From positions 1 to 35,908 of the forward strand of contig BQJT01000017.1 in assembly GCA_021604845.1 (NCBI GenBank): a stretch of DNA of 35,908 nucleotides, given 5' to 3'. This document shows positions 1 to 9,200 of this stretch, in pieces (positions within the stretch are counted from its first letter, which is position 1; each line of letters opens with the position of its first letter). Below the pieces are notes generated by a model that was not told where the DNA came from, made no database searches, and saw only the letters and a list, made by a program, of their open reading frames with translations. This stretch comes from Cyclobacteriaceae bacterium (GTDB lineage Bacteria; Bacteroidota; Bacteroidia; Cytophagales; Cyclobacteriaceae). The position numbers and the translations under genes were made by a program.

Positions 1-629
1 TTTCGTCCTTCGCCCATTGAAATTGAAAACATCTCTCTGACTATTCCCCTGGTTCCAACCCGATCGCTGTGTCTGACCTGTATCCCGATATCCCTGTCCA
101 GAGTAAACCAGGAATTGACCAGACTGCGATCAACAAACTGCAAACTCTGAGATGATATCACCCGTTCCCTGTTTCCCGGAAGCTTCGTCTGACCCACCCA
201 AAACCACCACGATTGGTAAAAATTCCATTTCAAAACAGCATCCAGTATAACCCTTGAAGTGAATCCTGTTTGCTGATTATTTCCTCCTGCCAGGTCACGA
301 TTAGATAAACCCAGCTCGATTTTGTAAACCAGTTTAGGGCTAAATGCAAATCCATCAAACTTTAACCTGGCCCGGCGAATTAGCAGTTGATCATCCCATT
401 GATCCGTTTCCAGGTTTTTAGTTCCACTATAAAGTGTTTGGAACCTAAACCCCATTTTCAGGCTAAAACTGGAATCCTTGGCCATAACTCTTAGACCATC
501 ACCAAGTGTTTTGTAGGTAACTTCCTGAGAGTGCCCGGTATTTACTGCCAGAATTAAAGCCGCAGTGAGGGTTACCAGGAAAGCAAGAAAATTTGCACCG
601 AATTTTGAGCAGAAGTATTTGTCCAGCAT
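1..629 (-). CDS. Phosphate-selective porin O/P family outer-membrane protein (3' end missing)
   Basis: The frame is open from an ATG at 629 down to the window edge, giving about 209 residues with the C-terminus missing. It begins with a signal-peptide-like stretch (basic start, hydrophobic core LAFLVTLTAALILAV, then a likely cut near GHSQE). It continues with alternating beta-strand sequence typical of porin O/P proteins, including FSLKMGFRFQTLY, LLIRRARLKFDGF and WFWVGQTKLPGNRE. The RRARLKFDG segment and the conserved strand with FWVGQxKxP are hallmarks of this family. It would form a trimeric beta-barrel passing phosphate or other anions across the outer membrane. It is divergent from a Na+/phosphate symporter and shares a putative Pho-box region with it, which supports a phosphate role. 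The family assignment is by recognised motifs; substrate specificity is inferred from context. Confidence 0.8.
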   Translation of the reverse strand, partial: MLDKYFCSKFGANFLAFLVTLTAALILAVNTGHSQEVTYKTLGDGLRVMAKDSSFSLKMGFRFQTLYSGTKNLETDQWDDQLLIRRARLKFDGFAFSPKLVYKIELGLSNRDLAGGNNQQTGFTSRVILDAVLKWNFYQSWWFWVGQTKLPGNRERVISSQSLQFVDRSLVNSWFTLDRDIGIQVRHSDRVGTRGIVREMFSISMGEGR

Positions 630-652
630 TGACCGCGTAATCTAAACCAGCG

Positions 653-660
653 CAAATGTA
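653..660 (-). promoter_or_regulatory. Bacteroidota -7 element for the porin gene
   Basis: Read on the minus strand this is TACATTTG, matching the Bacteroidota -7 consensus TAnnTTTG, 24 bp upstream of the porin ATG. No good -33 TTTG lies at 19-21 bp. That fits a promoter that depends on an activator bound to the phased repeats further upstream. Confidence 0.45.
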
Positions 661-720
661 GGAGCTGAAAACCCACAAGTCCTAATTGTTTACTTACTGT
701 TTGCGCAATGTTCCCAAATG

Positions 721-787
721 ATAACAATGTCTTAACAATTTAGTAATGTAAAATTTGTTAACATTCTGGTAACATTAAAGTTACGAT
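721..787. promoter_or_regulatory. Putative Pho box: two sets of three 11-bp phased repeats
   Basis: Octamers at 721 (ATAACAAT), 732 (TTAACAAT) and 743 (GTAATGTA) start exactly 11 bp apart. A second set at 758 (TTAACATT), 769 (GTAACATT) and 780 (GTTACGAT) is also spaced by 11 bp, offset from the first by 15 bp. PhoB-type response regulators bind head-to-tail 11-bp direct repeats upstream of phosphate genes. The flanking genes are a phosphate porin and a Na+/phosphate symporter. The second set ends 7 bp before the plus-strand -7 element, where it would replace a -33 box. The repeats are read directly; PhoB binding is inferred. Confidence 0.6.
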
Positions 788-794
788 CTTTCCA

Positions 795-802
795 TACCTT
801 TG
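795..802 (+). promoter_or_regulatory. Bacteroidota -7 element for the Na+/phosphate symporter gene
   Basis: TACCTTTG matches TAnnTTTG exactly and lies 50 bp upstream of the symporter ATG at 853. There is no TTTG at the -33 position; the 11-bp phased repeats occupy that place, as expected for an activator-dependent promoter. Confidence 0.55.
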
Positions 803-852
803 AAATCATTTTGCTTCCGCTATCGTAAATAACCTATTTTAGTCAACACCAA

Positions 853-2592
853 ATGAAATTCGGATTATTTGATATACTCACTCTGATGGGTGCCTTAGGG
901 TTCTTCATATACGGAATGAAGATCATGAGTGAAGGAATTCAAAAGATAGCGGGAGAGCGTTTGCGTCAGATTCTGGGGGCCATGACCCACAACCGTTTTC
1001 TTGGAGTACTTACTGGTTTTTTAATAACCGGATTGGTACAATCATCCTCTGCCACCACGGTAATGACGGTTAGCTTTGTTAATGCAGGACTACTTTCTTT
1101 GATGCAGTCCGCCGGGGTAATGATGGGTGCCAATATTGGGACCACGGTAACTGCCTGGTTCTTATCAATATTGGGATTTAAAGTTAAAATTTCGGCGATC
1201 GCCCTGCCGTTAATTGCTTTTGGAATACCCTTGATGTTTTTCAAAAGGCAAACCCTAAAAAATTACGGGGAATTCCTGGTTGGATTTGCGCTACTTTTTC
1301 TAGGGTTGGATGAATTAAAGAATTCAGTCCCTGATCTAAAGGCCAATCCTGAGGCGTTAAACTTTGTGGCCCAATACGTAGATTCTGGATGGTTCACATC
1401 CCGGTTAGTATTTATTGGTATTGGTACCCTATTGACTATCATAGTTCAGTCATCCAGTGCTGCTATGGCCCTGACCCTGGTTATGTGCAATGAGGGCTGG
1501 ATACCATTTGAGATGGGGGCAGCTATGGTACTTGGGGAAAATATTGGGACTACCATTACTGCCGAACTGGCTTCTTTAGTGGGAAATGTACATGCGAAAC
1601 GATCAGCCAGGATCCATTCTATGTTTAACATTATCGGTGTATCATGGATGTTCTTCATGCTACCGGTATACTTGACATTCATTGAAAAAATTATGATAAA
1701 CAGCGGTTTTGGGGATCCGTTTATTAATCCTGAATCCGTTCCCATTGCGCTTTCCTACTTTCATACCGCATTCAATCTTTCTAATGTTCTTTTACTGATT
1801 GGTTTTGTGCCCTTGTTGGTAAAGCTCGCCATTAAACTGGTTCCAGCAAAAAGTGACGAAGATGAGGTTTTTCATTTGGAATATATTGGAACAGAGATCA
1901 TGCGTACCGCTGACCTGTCCCTGGAAGAGGCCAGAAAAGAGGTCGCGAAATTCGGCCGAACCACCAGTAAAATGGCCAAAATTCTGCAGCTCCAGTTAAC
2001 TGAAACACGGGAAGATAAGCAAATACGCCAGTATGAAAGGGTGAAAAAGTTCGAAGAAATTACTGATCGCATGGAAGAGGAAATTTCATATTACCTGGTT
2101 AAGGTGGGCGAAGGTCGTTTAAGCGAAAGTGCTTCAATTAGAATGAGGAGTATTCTGAGCATCAGCAATGATTTGGAAACTGCAGCGGATCGATTTTATC
2201 AAATTTCCGAGCAAATCAGCCGTAAGGCACGCAAGAACATTGAATTTAGCTCTGAACAGAATAACCGGTTGCGGAATATGTTTAAGCTGGTTGAAGAGGC
2301 GCTGGAAATCATGATGGAGAACCTCAACATGGAATACAGCAAAGTTACTCTGGATGAGGCTTTTGAAAAAGAAATGGAGATCAACAAGCTCCGCAATAAA
2401 ATGCGTAAATCCCATCTGAAAAGTATTGAAAAGAAAGAGTATGATCTGAAAAGCGGCATTACCTATAACGAAATATTCCTGCTGCTTGAGCGGGCTGCCA
2501 ATCATATACTGAATGTAACTCGCGCCATCACCGGAGAAGTAGGAAAGGACGAAGAAGATGAAGTTATGTCCCAGGCCGCAATGAATCGGTAA
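853..2592 (+). CDS. Na+/phosphate cotransporter (NptA/SLC34-like) with C-terminal PhoU-like domain
   Basis: This inner-membrane protein couples Na+ entry to phosphate uptake. The 579 residues contain the two inverted Na/Pi-cotransporter repeats. Each carries the family signature QSSSA, at Q63 (QSSSATT) and Q199 (QSSSAAM), within about eight hydrophobic segments up to residue ~330. Residues ~350-560 are charged and helical, with regularly spaced Glu/Lys/Arg, and match the PhoU-like helical bundle found at the end of bacterial NptA proteins. The start ATG at 853 follows an AT-rich leader with a -7 element at 795-802. The gene diverges from a phosphate-selective porin across a putative Pho box, so induction by phosphate starvation is likely (inferred). 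A permease gene follows after 73 bp. Nothing appears truncated. Confidence 0.92.
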   Translation: MKFGLFDILTLMGALGFFIYGMKIMSEGIQKIAGERLRQILGAMTHNRFLGVLTGFLITGLVQSSSATTVMTVSFVNAGLLSLMQSAGVMMGANIGTTVTAWFLSILGFKVKISAIALPLIAFGIPLMFFKRQTLKNYGEFLVGFALLFLGLDELKNSVPDLKANPEALNFVAQYVDSGWFTSRLVFIGIGTLLTIIVQSSSAAMALTLVMCNEGWIPFEMGAAMVLGENIGTTITAELASLVGNVHAKRSARIHSMFNIIGVSWMFFMLPVYLTFIEKIMINSGFGDPFINPESVPIALSYFHTAFNLSNVLLLIGFVPLLVKLAIKLVPAKSDEDEVFHLEYIGTEIMRTADLSLEEARKEVAKFGRTTSKMAKILQLQLTETREDKQIRQYERVKKFEEITDRMEEEISYYLVKVGEGRLSESASIRMRSILSISNDLETAADRFYQISEQISRKARKNIEFSSEQNNRLRNMFKLVEEALEIMMENLNMEYSKVTLDEAFEKEMEINKLRNKMRKSHLKSIEKKEYDLKSGITYNEIFLLLERAANHILNVTRAITGEVGKDEEDEVMSQAAMNR

Positions 2593-2665
2593 ATACTTCC
2601 CCGATCATCACCAAAGAGGGTATATCCCGGGATTAATTTCAAAAGATCCTGTATGAAACGTCCGG

Positions 2666-4495
2666 TTGTTTCACAATACATTAATCGGTATATTAACTAC
2701 CTTCCACCTAATTAGATCCAATTTGGAATGGCCGGCTCTGGCGGTAATCGCCATCATCATAGTAATGATCTTCTGCTTTATCACAGAGGTCATACCTATT
2801 GATACTACAGCCTTGCTGGTAATGACAACCTTGATTGCCAGCGGCCTGGTAACCCCCCTGGAGGGAATTTCAGGGTTTGCCAATGAAGCAACCATCACCA
2901 TTCTTGCTCTTTTTATCATTGGGGCGGGTTTAGACAATTCAGGTACTATAAACTACCTAGGCAAAAAGCTGCAAAGATTTTTCCTAAACGATGAATGGGT
3001 AGTTATATCAATGGTTATGCTGATGGTTGGCTTCTTTTCGGCATTTATGAACAACACCGCAATCGTGGTGGTTTTCATGCCCATTCTGTTAAGAATATCC
3101 AGAGTAACCGATCTGAGTTCGAATCGATTGCTTATGGCGCTTTCGTTTGCTTCCATGATGGGCGGCGCATCTACGGTAATCGGTACCTCTACTAATCTAC
3201 TGGTCAGCAGCCTGGCGGTTCAAAACGGTCTGGAAGGATTTAAGATCTTCGAATTTACCCCACTGGGAGTGATACTTTTCCTGGGATTCTTTGTGTTTAT
3301 GCTAACCGTTGGGCGGTTCCTGATCCCAAAACGCAAACTAGCCAACCTTGCCAGTTCTTACCAGCTAAAAGACTTTGTTACGGAGTTTATTGTACCCTCG
3401 GCTTCACCGTTGGTAGGAAAAACCCTTCGAAGTCTCCCTTTCTTTAATGATCCTGACGTTACAGTAATCGAAGTGATCAGGGAAGGAAAAACTTTGTGGT
3501 TGCCCAGAGGTAATGAAATAATGAAGGCTCATGACACTATTCTGATTAAAGGCGGGGTTGATGATATTGTGAACATCAAATCATTGGCAGGCCTGACATT
3601 CCCAAAGGATTTTAGTGAAATTGACAGAGACCTTGACAGTGGGGAGCTGGCGCTGGCGGAAGTAATGGTTTTGCCCAGTTCTCAGATTGTTGGACGGAAA
3701 ATGAAACGTATTGCCTTCAATGAAGTGTATAATGCCGTGCCCCTGGCGGTAAAGAAAAAAGGCGGTGTGTATTCCGGAAAGCAAGCTAATTACCGCCCTC
3801 AGATTGGGGATACCATTTTATTAGAAACCCAGAAAAACAACTTGATGTTCCTCAATAATCACAAGGATCTTGGGGTGCTATACGAACATAGCCGGCAAAT
3901 ATTCGACTGGCGTAAAATTGCCTTCTCTTTCTTCGTGGTCTGTCTGGTGGTATTGCTTGCGGCCTTCGACATTGTGCCCATACTGACCAGTAGCTTGATC
4001 GGTTGTACCCTAATGCTGGTATCAAAAAGTGTTAGTCTGCAAAAGGCTTATCAATTCGTTGAGTGGAAAGTAATCTTTTTGCTTGCCGGACTTTTACCTC
4101 TGGGAATAGCCATTCATAATACCGGACTGGATCAAATTGTGGGAGATGCAATCTACAACCTTACCAGCGACTGGCCTGTACAACTAACCGTCTCACTGTT
4201 ATTTCTGATCACTGTAGTTTTAACCAGCGTTATTTCGAATCAGGCAACGGCAATTCTGCTGGTTCCGGTAGCAATTTCCCTGGCTACGGATATGGGGCTG
4301 CCAGCCAAACCCTTCCTGCTTACCGTACTTTTTGCGGCAAGCACCTCTTTCATCACTCCAATCGGTTATCAGACCAATACGCTGATCTATGGGGTGGGAA
4401 TTTTTAAATTTATGGATTTCGTAAAAGTCGGTGGTATACTTACCCTGATTATCTGGCTGATGGCTTCATTCCTGATCCCGTTATTCTACTTTTAA
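2666..4495 (+). CDS. SLC13/DASS-family permease with two TrkA-C (RCK_C) domains
   Basis: This is a polytopic inner-membrane transporter of the divalent anion/Na+ symporter family; substrates in the family include sulfate, phosphate and dicarboxylates. Two re-entrant signatures are visible: MNNTA at residues 128-132 with VVVFMP after it, and SNQAT at 524-528 with AILLVP after it. Between the two membrane halves are two soluble TrkA-C domains, about residues 245-305 and 330-395. The ~610-residue length is usual for this subgroup. The start is uncertain: an in-frame TGA lies at 2654-2656, the first possible start is TTG at 2666, another TTG is at 2723, and the first in-frame ATG (2762) would cut into the first helix. 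It lies 73 bp after the symporter on the same strand, so co-transcription is plausible, but substrate cannot be read from sequence. Confidence 0.85.
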   Translation: MFHNTLIGILTTFHLIRSNLEWPALAVIAIIIVMIFCFITEVIPIDTTALLVMTTLIASGLVTPLEGISGFANEATITILALFIIGAGLDNSGTINYLGKKLQRFFLNDEWVVISMVMLMVGFFSAFMNNTAIVVVFMPILLRISRVTDLSSNRLLMALSFASMMGGASTVIGTSTNLLVSSLAVQNGLEGFKIFEFTPLGVILFLGFFVFMLTVGRFLIPKRKLANLASSYQLKDFVTEFIVPSASPLVGKTLRSLPFFNDPDVTVIEVIREGKTLWLPRGNEIMKAHDTILIKGGVDDIVNIKSLAGLTFPKDFSEIDRDLDSGELALAEVMVLPSSQIVGRKMKRIAFNEVYNAVPLAVKKKGGVYSGKQANYRPQIGDTILLETQKNNLMFLNNHKDLGVLYEHSRQIFDWRKIAFSFFVVCLVVLLAAFDIVPILTSSLIGCTLMLVSKSVSLQKAYQFVEWKVIFLLAGLLPLGIAIHNTGLDQIVGDAIYNLTSDWPVQLTVSLLFLITVVLTSVISNQATAILLVPVAISLATDMGLPAKPFLLTVLFAASTSFITPIGYQTNTLIYGVGIFKFMDFVKVGGILTLIIWLMASFLIPLFYF

Positions 4496-4563
4496 TGGGA
4501 GCACACAGATATGCCTGCTGGCAGGTGGGCACCATGGGGAGCATTCAGGGACTTCCAAGTCTA

Positions 4564-5754
4564 CTACTCAGCTAATTCCTGTACTGCCAACCAGGCCATT
4601 AAACCCGCTCCAACTTTCAGCGATTCCTCATCAACGTTGAAAGTAGGTGTATGTACTGATGAGGTAATCCCTTTTTCCTCATTCCTAACCCCCAGCCGGT
4701 AGAAACAGGCGCTTACCTGCTGTGAATAAAAGGCAAAGTCCTCCGCGGCCATCCATAAATCGAGGTCCAGTACATTTTCTTTCCCGAGATACTCCTCTGC
4801 ATGAGCCTTTGTCCGGTTGGTTAACTCGGGGTCGTTTTCCAGGTATGGGAACCCATGCATAATATTCACTTCACAGGACCCTCCCATTGCTTCGGCTGTA
4901 CCGGTGGCGATTTTGGCAATTAAGGTTTTGGCTTTGGCCCGCCATTGCTCATCCAGCGTCCTGAATGTACCCTCCAGACTTACCTGCTCGGGGATTACAT
5001 TAGTGGCGCCGTCTGCCCTCACCTTACCAAAGGATAAAACTGATGGGATTTTGGGGTTAGCATTTCTGCTCACTACCTGCTGCAATGCTACCACGATATG
5101 GCTCGCTATTAGCACCGGATCAATTGCCTGATCCGGCATGGCACCATGTCCCCCTCTTCCCTTTACCGTAAGATAAATCTCATCGGAACTCGCCATATAC
5201 ATACCAGGTCGAAACCCAACTTTACCCGCATCAATAAAAGGCATTACGTGCTGTCCCAATATACTTTCCACCTTGGGGTTCTGCAGCACGCCTTCTTTGA
5301 TCATTATCGAAGCGCCACCGGGAATTCTTTCTTCACCAGGTTGGAATATCAACTTGACAGTACCTTCAAATGATGATCTGATCCGGGTCAAAATTCCGGC
5401 GGCTCCCAACAGGCTGGCGGTATGAACATCGTGACCACAAGCATGCATTACCCCGGGATTAGTAGACTTATACGGCACTTCATTTTGTTCTTGAATTGGC
5501 AGCGCATCCATATCCGCTCTTAGCGCTATAGTCCTTTTATCCGGGTTAGTCCCTTTTACATATGCCACCAGGCCGGTATCCGCCATAGACTCAGGGGTTA
5601 GCCCAAAATCTTTCAGAATACCCGCCACATAGGCAGATGTCTCTCTTTCTTCGAACGACAATTCCGGATTGGCATGCAAATGTCTTCTGTAACTGATTAC
5701 CTCACCTGCTGATTCTATTGCAAGGTTTTTAATAGTATCTTTTAATGTTGTCAA
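4564..5754 (-). CDS. M20-family amidohydrolase (N-acyl-amino-acid / hippurate hydrolase type)
   Basis: This is a predicted cytoplasmic di-metal hydrolase releasing an acyl group from an N-acylated amino acid. It has the full M20D pattern: RRHLHANPELSFEE near the N-terminus, the metal-binding HACGHDVH at residues 104-111 (C106 and H108), the catalytic Glu in FQPGEERIPGG, LGQHV, AEDFAFY and a C-terminal SSVHTPTF. The length of 396 is normal. The start is TTG at 5754, because an in-frame TAA at 5767-5769 excludes anything further upstream and no ATG lies near. It begins 1 bp after the stop of the SPOR lipoprotein gene, so translation is probably coupled within a secA-SPOR-amidohydrolase unit. 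The exact substrate is unknown; IAA-conjugate hydrolases and carboxypeptidases share these motifs. Confidence 0.88.
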   Translation of the reverse strand: MTTLKDTIKNLAIESAGEVISYRRHLHANPELSFEERETSAYVAGILKDFGLTPESMADTGLVAYVKGTNPDKRTIALRADMDALPIQEQNEVPYKSTNPGVMHACGHDVHTASLLGAAGILTRIRSSFEGTVKLIFQPGEERIPGGASIMIKEGVLQNPKVESILGQHVMPFIDAGKVGFRPGMYMASSDEIYLTVKGRGGHGAMPDQAIDPVLIASHIVVALQQVVSRNANPKIPSVLSFGKVRADGATNVIPEQVSLEGTFRTLDEQWRAKAKTLIAKIATGTAEAMGGSCEVNIMHGFPYLENDPELTNRTKAHAEEYLGKENVLDLDLWMAAEDFAFYSQQVSACFYRLGVRNEEKGITSSVHTPTFNVDEESLKVGAGLMAWLAVQELAE

Positions 5755-5755
5755 A

Positions 5756-6283
5756 CTAGTTGATCTTTATTCTGGAGGGTATTACTATAGCCTGCGGGAA
5801 TTCCTTTTGCAATTGCGCATAGGTGTTCTGAGCTTCCAGCCTATCACCAAACGCACCAACCCTGACCCGATAAATTGGTTGCTCGTATTTCGTTTCCGGC
5901 CTTGAATCCGGTAATATGCGGTATACCTGAGTTTTCGCTTGTGAAGCCTGCTCCCTGCTGGTTCCTGAATAAACCTGGATGGTGAATCCCGGTGCTGTTC
6001 TGGAAGTCTTATTAAATCTGGATATTTCCTCCAACTTTTGCTCCACCTCATTAGTTTGGTGATTCTCCGGATTTACTTCCGAAAGAGTTTGCTCTTCGCT
6101 GGTCTCTGGTACCACTTCCTGATCCAACTCAACCTTTGGCCGGTAGGCAGACAGATCTTCGCTGTGGGTAGTGCTTGAGGTAGATGGCCCCAGCATGGTA
6201 CATCCTGTCAATCCAACAAATACCAGCAGTGGTATATTGCTGATTGGCTTCAGTTGTGCTATTATTCCTCTAGTAATACGCAT
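5756..6283 (-). CDS. SPOR-domain lipoprotein
   Basis: This is a predicted lipoprotein that binds denuded peptidoglycan glycan strands. The N-terminus has a basic start, a hydrophobic stretch (IPLLVFVGLTGC) and a lipobox LTGC with the acceptor Cys at residue 28. A disordered Ser/Glu-rich linker runs from about 30 to 95. The C-terminal ~75 residues form a SPOR domain, seen in FTIQVYSGTSREQASQ, then VYRILPDS, YRVRVGAFGDRLEAQ and a final hydrophobic strand. The length of 175 is typical. The gene overlaps the 3' end of secA by 22 bp and stops 1 bp before the start codon of the amidohydrolase, so the three are likely one transcript. A link to cell division or envelope growth is known for the domain but not shown here. 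Confidence 0.85.
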   Translation of the reverse strand: MRITRGIIAQLKPISNIPLLVFVGLTGCTMLGPSTSSTTHSEDLSAYRPKVELDQEVVPETSEEQTLSEVNPENHQTNEVEQKLEEISRFNKTSRTAPGFTIQVYSGTSREQASQAKTQVYRILPDSRPETKYEQPIYRVRVGAFGDRLEAQNTYAQLQKEFPQAIVIPSRIKIN

Positions 6284-9200
6284 CTGTTGTTGTTAATATC
6301 GTCCTCGACGGTTTTAAACTTAACGTCCTTTTTAATATTTCCATCTGCATATTGGACAGTGACTCTTTCATTTCTACCAGCGACCTTATTGGATTTTACC
6401 GGCATGGTTTTCTCTGCAGGGGGCCTGTTTCTGGTATCAGGACCTCTGCCGCTTAAAAGCGAATCACTGGCCGCCTTGGATTCCTGTAATCGCTGCCTCG
6501 ACCTTGGCGTTCTTGCTTCCTGGACTTCATTAGGTTCCTGTACCGGCAAATCAGCGTGCATCAGGAAGCTGTTGGTATCTTCATTTACCTTGGCCAGAAA
6601 GGCCTTAAAAAGTTCAAATGCTTCGAATTTATAGATCAACAAGGGGTCTTTCTGCTCATAAACAGCGTTTTGAACCGATTGCTTCAAATCGTCCATTTCT
6701 CTAAGGTGCTCTTTCCATGCCTGGTCAATAAAGGCCAGGGTGACCATCTTTTCCATGGAAATAATTAGTTCATTGCACTTGTCTTGAATGTTTTTTTCCA
6801 GGTTGGTTACTACTCCAATCTGCTTTTTCCGATCGGTGAAGGGCACCACTATATTCTCTATGGTTGCTCCTCGTTCCTTTTGAATGTTTTGGAAGATGGG
6901 GTAAGCCTTTTCACTTATGCTTTTATTTTTGGACCGGTAGCGATCATAAGCAGCCTGGTAAAGCTGTTCCGATAATACAGGGGGATCAATTTTTAAGAAC
7001 TCATCCTTACTGATCTGATGGTCCATGGCAAGTACACTAAGCACGCTTAACTTGAAACCATCATAATCTTCAGAAGTGGTGGTGTTTAACACAATATCCT
7101 CGCAGGTGTCATAGATCATGTTCATTATATCCAGTTGCAGCCGATCTCCAAAAAGAGCATTCCTCCTTCGCTTGTAGATTACCTCTCTTTGTGAGTTCAT
7201 CACATCGTCATACTCTAACAGTCGTTTACGTATGGCAAAGTTATTCTCTTCAACCTTTTTCTGGGCTCTTTCGATGGATTTGGTAATCATACTATGCTGA
7301 ATCACTTCACCCTCTTCAAGGCCCATTCGATCCATCAGTTTGGCTATCCTGTCCGAACCGAACAAACGCATCAGATTATCTTCCAGTGATACAAAAAACT
7401 GAGAACTACCCGGGTCACCTTGTCTACCCGATCGACCCCTGAGTTGCCTATCCACCCTGCGACTCTCATGACGCTCGGTTCCTATGATTGCCAATCCTCC
7501 AGCTCCTTTGGACTCTTTAGTCAGTTTTATATCGGTACCCCGGCCTGCCATATTTGTGGCAATCGTTACATTGCCCGGCTTACCTGCACTGGCTACTACT
7601 TCGGCTTCCCGTTGGTGCTGTTTTGCGTTAAGGACCTGGTGCTCTATGTTTCGCAGGCTAAGCATCCGGCTAAGTAGCTCGGATATTTCAACTGAAGTAG
7701 TTCCCACTAACACCGGCCGTCCCTGTTTTGTGAGTTCATCGATCTCGGCAGCTACCGCATTAAACTTCTCCCGCACAGTTTTAAAAACCTTATCCTGGCG
7801 ATCATCCCGGACGATTGGCTCATTGGTAGGAATTACCACTACATCCAACTTATAGATCTCCCAGAATTCTCCTGCCTCGGTTTCCGCAGTTCCGGTCATT
7901 CCAGCCAGTTTATGGTACATTCTAAAATAATTCTGCAAGGTGATGGTTGCGTAAGTCTGGGTTGCATCCTCAACCTTCACATTCTCTTTGGCCTCAATAG
8001 CCTGATGAAGACCATCGGAATAGCGACGCCCTTCCATTACCCGGCCGGTTTGTTCGTCAACAATCTTAATCTTGCCATCTACCAGGATGTATTCCACATC
8101 CTTTTCGAACAATGTATAGGCCTTTAACAGCTGATTGGTGGAATGTATCCTCTGCGCTTTTTCGGAATAGTCTCTGATCAAATCTTCTTTTCGTACCAAC
8201 AAATCCTTCTCTTCCAGGCTTTCATCATTCTCAAGAGCAGCAATCTCCTCCCCGATATCCGGCATAATAAAGAACTTAGGATCCTCACCTTCACCGGTGA
8301 TAAGATCAATTCCCCTCTCAGTTAGCTCAATATTGTTGTTTTTTTCATCGATGGTGAAATAAAGTGGCTCATCTGCCTCGGGCATCATCTTCTGATTGTC
8401 CTGCAGATAGAAGTTTTCCGTTTTTTGTAAGACCTGACGAATACCGGTTTCACTCAAATATTTGATTAACGGCTTATGTTTCGGCAGTCCGCGATAAGAC
8501 CTGAACAGTGCCAGCCCCCCATCTTTCTCGTCATTGCTGGCAATCTTCTTTTTAGCATCGATCAGGTATTGTGAAACCAGTTTTTTCTGGGCATCCACCA
8601 GTTTGGCGATTCGCGGTTTAAGGTCGTAGAACTCATGCTCGTCACCTCTTGGGATAGGTCCGGAGATAATCAGTGGGGTTCTTGCGTCATCAATTAGCAC
8701 GGAATCCACTTCATCAACCATAGTGAAATGATGCTTGCGCTGCACCAGCTCCTTGGGGTCACGTGCCATATTGTCCCTTAGGTAGTCAAATCCAAACTCG
8801 TTGTTGGTACCATAGGTAATATGGGCCTGGTAGGCACGTCTGCGTTCCTCAGAGTTGGGTTGATGTTTATCGATGCAATCTACTGTGAGGCCGTGAAATT
8901 GGAAGATTGGGGCCATCCACTCACAATCTCTTTTGGCCAGGTAATCATTTACTGTAACGATATGAACCCCCCGGTCAGCCAGGGCGTTTAAAAATGCCGG
9001 TAAGGTTGCAACCAATGTTTTACCTTCACCGGTGGCCATTTCAGCAATTTTCCCCTGATGTAGAACAATACCACCAATTAACTGAACATCGTAATGCAAC
9101 ATATCCCAGGTGATTTCATTGCCACCTGCGATCCATTTGTTGTGCCATATTGCATAATCTCCCTGAATTTCCACATTATCGCACTTCGAGGCCATCGCTT

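Noticed and set aside
2134-2505. 123-residue minus-strand frame opposite the symporter
   Set aside because: Shadow of the PhoU-like region; no independent coding evidence.
4514-4525. CCTGC-TG-GCAGG as a terminator after the SLC13 permease
   Set aside because: The loop is too short for a full stem and no T-run follows on either strand.
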